Shown: in pieces, positions 54,672 to 64,000 of the stretch | How positions within the stretch are numbered: position 1 is the first letter of the stretch | How the letters are laid out: every line of letters starts with the position of its first letter | Source of the DNA: Aurelia coerulea | Taxonomy: Eukaryota; Cnidaria; Scyphozoa; Semaeostomeae; Ulmaridae | DNA length: 64,000 nt | Reading direction: 5' to 3' | Assembly (NCBI GenBank): GCA_039566865.1 | Contig: CM076944.1 | Location: 20,544,501-20,608,500, forward strand | Program-made: the position numbers and the translations under genes | Notes under the pieces: model-generated | The model's input: only the letters and a program-made list of their open reading frames with translations | The model's database searches: none | What the model was told of the DNA's origin: nothing

Positions 54672-57600
54672 ATGGATTTGAAATTGGTTTTGACGCCTCC
54701 GAAGCGAAGAAGAAATGATCGAAATGAAGAAGAAGGAGGGAAACAATCATGTTTAATTCATTTTGACCTGTATGGGAAGGAAACAAAGACTCGCAGTTTT
54801 ACAGCCAAGTCGTGGGACAAAGTCAAATTAGCAAAGTAAGTTATTCTGTGTATTAAGTCTTCCTCAATAAGAAACGCTGACCGAAATATGTAAATACAAA
54901 GTATTAGCAAATTGATAACCCTTTTCCCTCACTCCGCTAAGGAATGGATCCTGTTAATCTTCAACTTCTGTCGAAGAGTTTTCTTGATATCATGCATGTG
55001 CGCATTCATATTCCAATAAACTTACTGTGACTTTTATTTATTTATTTCAGCGAATTGCGAAAAAATGAACAAGTTGCAAGAATTTTGTCAGAAGTTGGAC
55101 CAGAAGGACTCCCAGCTGATAGTCTTGGATACCATCCACAATGTTACGCGTATTTTACACATAAAAGATCTCTTGATATCATGAAACGAAAAATGGAGCA
55201 GCCCCAAAAAAGCAGTAAAAGTCCTCCGAAAGTAAAAAGGCTGTCTTCAAGACGAAGAGATCGGCTTGGTGAGAATTTCTTTCAATACTGTATACAATCA
55301 TGCTTGAGATGGCGGCAAGGAACTTCCTACAAAGATGCACTGCGTTCCAATTGCGAATCTCTATCGATCTATAAAAACTTTTGATAAAGATTCACTTGCC
55401 GCCGTATTTACCGTGATCGTCTATTTCGAGTCGGTATGAAAAGGAAATCAACCTCTTCTTCTTTTCAGCAAGTAGTAACTAAGCTGTCTTTATGTGGGGC
55501 CATTTTTTATGATCCTAAGTATTCTAATTTAAAATTTAATCCAGTTTGATTGCATAAGCACAATCCGTTTAGAAAAAGTCAAAATGTTGTCCAAACATTC
55601 AGGGGTTTATGACTTCAATCTTGCACCCAAAACACCAAGGTTTTTTTAGCGTTCATACTGATAATTCTATGAATTGCAATTCTAAATACATCATTTTACT
55701 TGCAGGGAAGATCATCGCAGAACGCGAATGTTGCATTTGTCGACGAAACAAAACCAGAAAAGGAGGAAGTGGCTACGAGGCTTTGGAGAAATGTGAAACA
55801 GAATATGGAGCAAAGTCACTTCAGAAAGCAGCCCTTGAAAAAAATGACAATCCTCAACTCGTCGCAGAAGTATGTGGTGTAGACTGGGAAGTAATTAACG
55901 CCAGGGAACTGTTCTGCCATCGTTCATGCAAGCGAAATTACACGAGACCACAAAGAGAGAAAGTATCCCAGAGAAGTGCTCCTTTTCAGTCACTAATGGA
56001 TTACATAGAGTTGAATGTGATTTCAAACGGCAAGGTGATCAGTATATTAGATATCCAAAATATCTACAATGAATTCATCAAGGAGCACGGAGATTCATCT
56101 ACCGGTGAGTTGCCGCACCTCAAAACTCTGAAAAGTTGGATCCAATCAAAGTTTCAAGACAGAATTGGATTCTGGAGTCCTCGCGTAGGATGTTGTTTCC
56201 TGTTCAGCGAAGAAATTCCCAAGGGACAGGTGATAGAAGTTGGACAGCGGTTACAAAGCGCAAGTGGGGTATCCAACGATTCATCCATTTTAGATAACGT
56301 GAGAGAAGTTGCTCTTCGCATTCGAAAAGAGGTATTGGAGTCCTCCAAGACGTTCTCACAGTGGCCCCCATCAGAGGATGAGCTGTTGAATTCAGATACG
56401 GTGCTTCCAAAACTGCTCGAGACGCTGATCGGCACCCTTCTCACCAAGCGAAATAAGCCATCAAGCCGAAAACAACGGAGAATCCAGTCGATCGGCCAAG
56501 ACATTGTGTATTCCATCAAGAATGGCAAAGATCGCACAATGAAGCACGTGTTATTGTCGTTAAGTGTGAAGAGGAAAACTGGCTCAAGACAGGTAAATAC
56601 CTATTCCTTCTAGATACTCTTAACTTAATCCTAACCAAACGATGAAGTTTCAGGGTGAAATCTGTTTTGGTCCCTTGAAAAATAATGCTATTTGACTCCT
56701 CTAAAACTTACACTAGGTTTTATCTGATTTTAGGTACTGCACTGGCTAAACAAGTTTGGACATGGGATCTCTTATGACGAAGTATGCTATTTAGAAACGA
56801 GCATAGCACAGCAACAAACACAATTGCAGTTCCAAAAGAATTTCATCCCAGCTACAATTCAGCCATCCCAGTTCGTAACGTTTGTATGGGACAACAATGA
56901 CATCAACCCAGAAACCTTGACAGGAGTCAGCATGCATTGTACGAATGGTATAGTCATACAAAAGTCATCAGATGCTGTAGAAACAATGCCAAACATTGAA
57001 ACGGAGAATTTAAGATCTCATGTCTCCAGAAAGCAAAGATCATTTCAGGCAATGCAAAATGATATTGACCCAGTGATGCAAAAGAAGAGAGTGAACCCAG
57101 ACACATTCAACATTGAGCTAAAGCCCGTGAGTGAACGTGAACGCGATTCGAGAAATGCTGACTTCTTCTGGGTTCTCTTGAAATTTGAAGCTGCTCGTCG
57201 TGGTCTTCATTATGCTATCCCAAACTGGACAGGCTTTAACTGCCTTTTAGCGAAAAAATACGACTCCCATCATGTGGTTGCATACCTGCCTGCCATTGAT
57301 CAATCACCAACAAAGCTTGAAACAGTCAAAGAACTTCTTTTACAATCAAAGATCAAAGCAGAGAAACTTGGCTTGTTCGCAACGGATGTCGTTTTGGACC
57401 TTGCAATATACGCTAAGGCAGTTGAAATTTTGATGATGCCACAACATTCCGAGATGAAAGGCTTCATCGTTCTACGCATGGGTGCTTTCCATACATCGTG
57501 CATTTTCCTCGCAGTTATTGGAAAGAGATTTGGTGATGCGGGACTTCGAGATCTCATACTGGAATCCAATCTACTAGGTAAGATCTATTTTGAGTTTCAG

Positions 57601-60600
57601 TTTCACCGCTTATACGTAGTCATGGTGTTTTTCTGAGAAAAAAATGTTGCATTGTGAGTATGAAGAGAAGCTTAAGCGAATGAAAGAGATAAATGCGGAT
57701 AAAATGCTGCGCTACGGTGTTTCAGCCATATAGTTTGATGAAAATGGTATACAAGGCAAAACACGATTTCCCGTTTCTTTTCCTTATTGTCGCTCATGAT
57801 CTTTTACAGGTGAAGGATCTGTTGACAAAATTCTTCGAGGGAAGCACTACAACAACTGCATGAGAGTATACAAGTACGTTTTTGATGCCCTGACACGCCA
57901 GAAAATCGAAAGTTTCGAGCAGTGGCTTATGCGAAAAGATGAAAATGATCATCTAGACGCCCTAACATCTTCTCCTGAATTTGATAAAGCCCTTGATGAA
58001 ATAAGTGGCCCGAGCCTTGAAAGCCTGTTGACGAGACACAGCACTATACTTGAGTTGCTAGATGAGTATGAACGACACCTTGCAGATGAAACTGGCGCTG
58101 GGCCAATGGAGTCATTCTGGCAGTCGTTTCTTCAAATGATGAATATTTTGTTCGCATTTATTCGTTCTGTTAGAACTGGTGATTGGCAACTGCATATGGA
58201 TTCAACACAACGAATGCTACCATGGATGTTCGCCTATGATAGACCCAATTACTCACGCTTCCTTACTTACTACTGGGCTGAGATGCAAAATCTTCCAGCA
58301 AACCATCCCGCAATTTATGAGGAGTTTAGGTGAGTTATCTTATTTTATAGTTGTCTCTTATTTGAGAGGGAACCACTTTTAAATAGACGATTGTGCTAAA
58401 GATGGTGGCGAGGAATTTTTTACCATGATCCACTACGTTCTTTAAGCGAATTGCTATAGAATCGTTAAAGAATCTTAATTAGGAACCAATGCATCTTGGT
58501 AAAAAAATCCTCGCCGCCATCTAATAGCGCAATCGTCTATTTTAGGTCCTCTCTGCATTGCGTATCGTTCGATACCTACTGGTTTTTCATCACAATGAAG
58601 GAATCAATTTAAATGTTAATACCGATTGTTTTAAGAATCTGCAAATGAATTGGTTGTAGAGCTGCAGCAAAATGCTTTAACTCCGTCTTATATATAAACC
58701 ATTGCTCAAATATGGATAATTTCTTTGACAGAAATGGAAACTTCTCAGTTCGCCGACAGCCTGGATTTTTCAACGCTCTCCCATCAGACCAGGTCATAGA
58801 GCAAAGTATCAATAGGGAGCAAAAATGCCGTGGAGGAATCAGTGGCTTTAGTACGTCAGCTGGCACGGTTCAAAGATGGGTGCTTACCAGCCACTGTGTC
58901 GCAAAAGCAATGCATAAGATGGAATGCATGTTGGACATAGACGACGGTCTATCGGTGACCAAGGACGTTGGGAGTGCAAGGATGCTGTTTGATGAGGGAG
59001 CAGTAGGACGAGCCTTTGACATTCTTTCAACGTGGGGAAATCCATTCTTTCCAAGCGATAGCCTGGTAAATATTGCATCTGGTCTGGAGGCGATCCCTGA
59101 AGTGCGACAGGATCTACTGCAAGCAAACTCAAAAGGTGAATCTGCACTGGATACTTTTTTGGAACAGCGAATCAAGACCAACGATGTTCCTTTCTACGAC
59201 GCCATCAAGAGATGCAAATTGAAAACGTTTTCCTCGCTCAAAGTCAAGAAAGTCTGCAAAGTTAAGGAGAAAGCAATCACCATCAGTGCTGAAAGAGGAA
59301 TCTTTGCCAACCTCCTGGTTATTGGAGAGAAGAGAGACACTGTCAGTATGAAAGATCTGTTGACATACTCTTTGGGTCCCATCCCCTGGTCGCTTGCCTT
59401 GCCTGATGGAGGATTGGTTAAAACTGTGAAATCGAAGCTCCTAAATGCAGTTGAAGCAGATGTCCCAGCAATCGAGAATCTACCGTATGAGACAGTCTTC
59501 ATATTCGATGGAATGGTACTACTACAACAACTCGATGCTATTCGCCTCGACACTTTTGGGGAGATATCCGATCATATCTTTTCGAGAATTACAAGAGGCA
59601 ACGCCAGAACGATCTATTTCGTAACCGACCAATATTACCCCCATTCAGTGAAGGGAATGGAGCGAACAAGGCGTGCATCCAGTGGTACCATTAGGGTGAA
59701 ACTAGATCGTAGAGAGCAGAAGAAGCCGAAACAATTCAAGAAGTACTTGAGTGATCCAGTCAACAAAATAGAGTTGGTGAAATTTTTGTTGGCCGATTGG
59801 AGCCATCCTACGCACTTCAAAGAGAAGATCAACAATCACAAAATCTATGTCACAGTCGAAGAAAAATGCCATGTTATTCATGTTCAAGATGGCGAGGTGC
59901 AATCATCTGAAACTGAAGAGCTTTTTTCCAACCAAGAAGAAGCAGACACCAAGGTTTTCCTCTGCTGCAAACATGCAGAAATCATGGGACATGAGCATGC
60001 CTGCATTGTGACAGTTGACAGCGACATCGCCATATACGCAGTACATTTTGCAAGCCAATTGGAGATTAACGTGTATGTGCGAATTGGTGCCAGGAATTCA
60101 ATTCGAATTTTGGATGCTAAAGCGATACATGATAACCTTGGGGAATCCATTACAGATGCATTGCCAGGACTGCACGCTTTTACTGGCAACGATTATACAA
60201 GTGCCTTTAGCGGCAAAGGAAAGGTGAAGGCATTGAAAACTCTGAAAAAAGATGAACGATTTCAACATGCTTTTGCACACATTGGAGACGAATTTGAATT
60301 TGACGTCGATCTATTCGAGATAATTCAGGAGTTCGTCTGCACCCTCTATAGCATGAGTTCACTGACAGATGTAAATGAGGCCAGGTACAAAAAATTTTGC
60401 TCCTCTAAAGGAAAGATTCCTGAACCCCAAATGCTTCCACCAACCAGTGATGAGCTTCTTCAGCATTGCAAACGCGTCTCCTACGTCACGTGCACCGTCA
60501 GGCTGGCATTAGAGCAGAACCCTGACGTTCCATCACCACAAGGTTATGGTTGGGAAGTCAATGCTGATGGTGCATTGGAAATAGTATGGATGACACAAAA

Positions 60601-60826
60601 GCCAGCACCAGATTCCATTCTAGATTTAGTTTCATGCAACTGTAAAAAGAGTAAATGCCGTACGGAAAACTGTGTATGCGTTTCCCACGGACTCAAGTGC
60701 ACGGATATTTGTGGGTGCTCAAACTGCGAGAATGAAGTAGACGAGGGTGAAGAAGATGACGATTCTGATGAAGACGGCTACGCAGAAGCAGCCGAGGAAG
60801 ATGGAAGTGAACATTTATATGAATGA
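54672..60826 (+). CDS. Academ-like transposase with XPG-like nuclease and CXC domain (6 exons, 1575 aa)
   Basis: Exons: 54672–54835, 55051–55268, 55706–56592, 56734–57577, 57810–58329, 58732–60826. All introns are GT…AG and every join preserves frame (4728 nt including the stop). The N-terminus has C27 with H83/C86 and a second Cys/His set (CCIC at 136–139, H199, C202), probably zinc-binding. The central part has WDNND (475–479), LDLAIY (D645) and GAFH (673–676), which I read as a transposase core; which residues are catalytic is inferred. The nuclease module matches FEN1/XPG landmarks: FDG (D1137), EEAD (1280–1283), DSD (D1307, D1309) and GND (D1365). Residues 1513–1543 give C-x-C-x4-C-x4-C-x-C-x6-C-x3-C-x-C-x2-C, the CXC spacing, followed by an acidic tail. 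Expected to bind the inverted repeats and cut and rejoin DNA in the nucleus. Splice sites are predictions. Confidence 0.82.
58363..58553. mobile_element. Palindromic MITE nested in intron 5
   Basis: Arms of about 50 bp, 58381–58429 and 58493–58543, are inverted copies with few mismatches, from AAATAGACGATTG at the outer end to TTTTTTACCA inward, around a ~63-bp loop. Weaker symmetry continues outward (GAGAGG…ACC / GGTCCTCTC) to about 58363 and 58553. There is no coding capacity. It could be a stem-loop MITE; TTA flanks the palindrome on each side, which would suit a PIF/Harbinger-type 3-bp duplication, but the boundaries are ambiguous. It lies wholly within the predicted intron, so it is spliced out. 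Confidence 0.7.
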
Positions 60827-61624
60827 TCGAGGACGTTTAGGAAGAACATGTTAAGGACGTTTAGGAAGAAAAAGTAGTTCATACGTTTACTTGAACGGGC
60901 AACAGTAGTTTGCGCGCATGCTTGATAGAGTTCTTTTTGGAGAGGTTTCTTTCGTGGAAAAATCATAAACGTGTCTGAAAGGAAACTTCAGAAAGGGAAG
61001 CCAGGCAGGCAGGCTACGCAATAAGTCTCAAATTGATTAATTCACTTCTGGGAATATTTCTTTTTTGCGCGTGAACACATTTATTTGGTAAGACAATCTC
61101 TGGGGGGAAACTAAAGTATGAGATTTTAAAATCAAGATATAATATGAGTGCTAAGATGAACTATAGATTCTTGTATATGCGAATGTTTATGTTAGAATGT
61201 CTTAACAATCGCAATTTCCTTTCTGAAGAAATCTCTTGAAAAAAGATCGACCTCCCCCCAAGTGTTCCCTGAACAGACCACTAAGTCCCTTAATCACCCT
61301 CTTTACCCATCACATCCCTGCGGTAAATTGCTTTTTCTATTTCAAACCACCTTTTCCAATCAACAACATAGGCTTTTGAAAACGTGCAAATGCGGAAGTA
61401 ATATCATTTGAAAGTGTTAGTACGTGTCATATCTCTAGAGTACTCATCGATAGATCCCCTCCCCCCAACCTAGCGCAATTCTCAATAAAACGCCTAAAAG
61501 GTATATTTTTCACATTAAGTTGAACAAATTGAGTGATAAGAAGCTTATCTCGATTCATTTGAGCATTCAAGGCATTCTAAAACTTTAACACAACCATCTT
61601 GAGAAGTCTGACATATAAAATAAA
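60827..61624 (+). other. 3' untranslated and subterminal region of the DNA transposon
   Basis: It begins after the TGA at 60824–60826. The 16-mer GGACGTTTAGGAAGAA occurs twice (60831 and 60855, 24 bp apart). The rest is AT-rich with no ORF of note up to the exon-like segment at 61625. Confidence 0.55.
61484..61489 (+). terminator. AATAAA polyadenylation signal candidate
   Basis: A canonical AATAAA about 660 bp after the transposase stop, within CTCAATAAAACG. It is the clearest canonical match I saw in the 3' region and would place cleavage near 61,500–61,520. The role is inferred from motif and position only. Confidence 0.45.
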
Positions 61625-61741
61625 ATGGCGGCCTCCATGGAAGATCGGCCTGAAGCAGCTCTGACTAAACTTTGGTTGGATGGGCCACTGAAGTAATTTG
61701 AAGGTGTCCAACCAGTAAAATCATCATCAGCAAGGTATAAG
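61625..61741 (+). pseudogene. Orphan first-exon-like segment with one stop
   Basis: AAAATGGCGGC (also a YY1-type motif) gives a well-placed ATG, 23 codons (starting MAASMEDRPEA), an in-frame TAA at 61694–61696, then 15 more open codons ending exactly at a good splice donor, AAG|GTATGT (61742). This looks like a 5' exon of 39 codons inactivated by one stop. It points out of the element, towards its right end, and has no downstream exon in the window. It might be a captured host first exon or promoter, or a remnant of a second element gene. Short length makes chance possible. Confidence 0.35.
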
Positions 61742-61757
61742 GTATGTTTTAAACCAA

Positions 61758-61811
61758 AAATTAAATTGCCCGCAAAAATTTCCAGTGTGAATCCCCGTAG
61801 CGACCTGACTA
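61758..61811 (-). repeat. Right terminal inverted repeat
   Basis: The inverted partner of 53951–54014: inner block 61758–61788 and outer block 61793–61811. Read on the minus strand the terminus is TAGTCAGGTCGCTACGGGG. Directly followed by the ATT duplication. Confidence 0.92.
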
Positions 61812-61814
61812 ATT
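61812..61814 (+). other. Target-site duplication ATT, right
   Basis: Repeats the ATT at 53948–53950; satellite continues AGTTCTTTCC in frame with the left-hand monomer. Confidence 0.85.
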
Positions 61815-64000
61815 AGTTCTTTCCATAGTATTATTTTAGCTTTACTGCATCAACAAACATCGATTAATTGAATGTTTATTTTCTCAAAGAAATCAAAATA
61901 TAAACACAAAAAGTGTGGATTAGCGCACTTTATTAGCTACAATTCATATTATAAAGAGTATTGCGCTCATCGTTCTGCCAGTTCTGCCAGTGACTTCCTT
62001 TATGGCACTATATTAGTGCTGCAGCAACCATGTTTGGAAACATTACTATAGACATTAGTTCTTTTTTAGTCTTATTTTAGCTTTACTGCATCAACAAACA
62101 TCGATTAATTAAATGTTTATTTTCTCAAAGAAAGCAAAAAATCAGCACAACTTTATTAGCTACAATTCATATTATAAAGAGTATTGCGTTCATCGTTCTT
62201 TAGCACTTTAGTTCTGCCAGCTACTTCTTTTAAAGCACTATATTAGTGCTGCAGCAACCATTCTTGGAAACATTACTAAAGACATTAGTTCTTTCTTTAG
62301 TCTTATTTTAGCTTTGCCGCATCAACAAACATCGATTAATTAAATGTTTATTTTCTCAAAGAAAACAAAATATAAACACAAAAATTGTGGATTACCGCAC
62401 TTGATCAGCTTCAATTCATATTTTAAAGAGTATTGCGCTCATCGTTACTTAAAACTTTAGTTTTGCAAGCTACTTCTTTTATAGCACTATATTAGTGCTG
62501 CAGCAACCATTCTTGGTAACATTACTATAGACATTAGTTCTTTCTTAAGTCTCATTTTAGCTTTACCGCATCAACAAACATCAATTAACTAAATGTTTAT
62601 TTTCTCAAAAAAAACAAAATATACACACAAAAAGTGTGGAATACTGCACTTTATGATCTAAAATTCATATTTTAAAGACTATTGCGCTCATCGTTACTTA
62701 AAACTTTAGTTTTGCAAGATACTTCTTTTATAGCACTATATTAGTGCTGCAGCGACCATTCTTGGAAACATTACTAAAGACATTAATTCTTTCTTTAGTG
62801 TTATTTTAGCTTTGCCGCATTAACAAACATCGATTAATTAAATGTTTATTTTCTCAAAGAAAACAAAATATAAACAAAAAAAGTGTGAATTACCGAATTT
62901 TTTTAGCTTCAATTCATATTTTAAAGAGTATTGGTCTCATCGTTACTTAAAACTTTAGTTTTGCAAGCTACTTCTTTTTTAGCACTATATTAGTGCTGCA
63001 GCAACCATTCTTGGAAACATTACTATAGACATTAGTTCTTTCTCTTGTCTTATTTTAGCTTTGGTTCTGCCAGCTACTTCTTTTATATCACTATATTAGT
63101 GCTGCAGCAACCATTCTTGAAAACATTACTATAGAAATTAGTTCTTCCTTAAGTCTTATTTTAGCTATACTGCATCAAAAAACATCGATTAGTTAAATAT
63201 TTATTTTCTCAAAGAAAACAAAATATAAACACAAAAAATGTGGATTACCGCACTTTATTAGCTACAATTCATATCATAAAGAGTATTGCGCTAATCGTTC
63301 TTTACAACTTTGGTTTTGCCAGCTACTTTTTTTATAGCACTATATTAGTGCTGCAGCAACCTTTCTAGGAAACATTACTATTGACATTAGTTCTTTCTTT
63401 AGTCTTATTTTAGCTTTACTGCATCAACAAACATCGATTAATTAAATGTTTATTTTCTAAAAGAAAACAAAACATAAACACAAAGGGTGTTAATTACCGC
63501 ACTTTATTAGCTACAATTCATATCATAAAGAGTATTGCGCTCATCGTTACTTCAAACTTTAGTTTTGCAATCTACTTCTTTTTTAGCACTATATAAGTGC
63601 TGCAGCAACCATTCTTGGAAACATTACTAATGGCATTAGTTCTTTCTTTAGTCTTATTTTAGCTTTGCCGCATCAACAAACATCGATTAATTAAATGTTT
63701 ATTTTCTCAAAGAAAATAAAATATAAACACAAAAATTGTGGATTAAAGCACTTGATTAGCTTCATTTCATATTTTAAAGAGTATTGCGCTCATCGTTACT
63801 TAAAACTTTAGTTTTGCAAACTACTTCTTTGTTAGCACTATATTAGTGCTGCAGCAACTATTCTTTGAAACATTACTATAGACATTAGTTCTTTCTTTCG
63901 TCTTATTTTAGCTTTGGTTCTGCCAGCTACTTCTTTTATATCACTATATTAGTGCTGCAGCAACCATTCTTGGAAACATTACTATAGTCATTAGTTCTTT
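61815..64000 (+). repeat. Satellite array, segment 6
   Basis: About nine monomers in the same orientation as the rest. They include the partial-monomer junction TTAGCTTTGGTTCTGCCAGC at 63.06 and 63.91 kb, also found once per unit in the 2.82-kb higher-order repeat. The monomer at about 62,130 carries the same internal deletion (AAAAATCAGCACAACTTTATT) as one left of the transposon at about 53,820, so the two flanks are sibling monomers. Divergence between monomers is higher here than in the higher-order block. The array continues past the window end. Confidence 0.95.

Larger units (their letters stand above)
53951..61811 (+). mobile_element. Complete Academ-like DNA transposon, 7861 bp
   Basis: Bounded by terminal inverted repeats and a 3-bp ATT duplication, and containing a single six-exon gene on the + strand. 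The encoded protein joins a transposase-like core to an XPG/FEN1-like nuclease and a CXC cysteine cluster. From family knowledge, an XPG nuclease together with 3–4-bp target duplications characterises the Academ superfamily; the sequence shows both. The reading frame is unbroken across all five predicted introns, and the termini are intact, so this copy may be recent and possibly active. It carries a nested MITE in intron 5 and an orphan exon-like segment near the right end. The superfamily name is my inference; the element itself is certain. Confidence 0.85.

Noticed and set aside
55609..55705. ATG-less extension of transposase exon 3 to 55609
   Set aside because: The open frame upstream of 55706 is intronic: a good acceptor (TTACTTGCAG) sits at 55705, and joining to 55268 keeps frame with the conserved Cys motif.
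58869..60280. Minus-strand ORFs of 60–119 codons opposite transposase exon 6
   Set aside because: They are shadows of the long coding exon, with no motif or start context of their own.
1..64000. Hammerhead ribozyme embedded in the satellite
   Set aside because: CGATGAG on the minus strand is reminiscent of the core, but CUGAUGA and a GAAA partner with supporting stems are not present.

Overview
The window is eukaryotic, intron-bearing and AT-rich. It consists almost entirely of one tandem satellite interrupted by mobile elements. The satellite monomer is about 237–259 bp, and I estimate roughly 190–200 copies, all head-to-tail in the same orientation, covering about 48 kb. No ordinary host gene is recognisable. 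The element types suggest an invertebrate, most likely a cnidarian such as a coral or sea anemone: a non-LTR retrotransposon with a 2A peptide, and a large cut-and-paste transposon with an XPG-like nuclease and a CXC tail. That taxonomic call is an inference; no rRNA or host marker gene is present to test it.

Layout. 1–10480 is satellite. 10481–14522 is an APE-type non-LTR retrotransposon with one long ORF, a 3' UTR and a 21-nt poly(A) tail. 14523–25641 is satellite, containing two copies of a ~330-bp foreign segment (15466–15796 and 24525–24854) carried on an ~8.8–9.06 kb segmental duplication. 25642–29057 is an unidentified 3.4-kb insertion with poly-C runs and no convincing gene. 29058–53950 is satellite with strong higher-order organisation, notably a 2.59–2.82 kb higher-order unit repeated about six times between ~37.4 and ~52.4 kb. 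53951–61811 is a complete 7.86-kb DNA transposon flanked by a 3-bp ATT target duplication. 61812–64000 is satellite again.

The 7.86-kb element is the most informative locus. Its terminal inverted repeats are intact. Six exons joined at GT/AG boundaries keep one reading frame from 54672 to 60826 and predict a 1575-residue protein. In order, this has Cys/His-rich N-terminal motifs, a central transposase-like core, an XPG/FEN1-like nuclease module with the expected acidic residues, and a C-terminal CXC (tesmin/TSO1-type) cysteine cluster. This architecture and the 3-bp target duplication fit the Academ superfamily. Intron 5 carries a nested palindromic MITE, and near the right end there is an orphan first-exon-like segment interrupted by one stop.

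The satellite seems to act as a landing pad for mobile elements. Unequal exchange then spreads some insertions: the 330-bp segment is duplicated, while the retrotransposon is absent from its paralogous array copy. The array organisation would fit centromeric or other constitutive heterochromatin, but nothing in the sequence proves centromere function.
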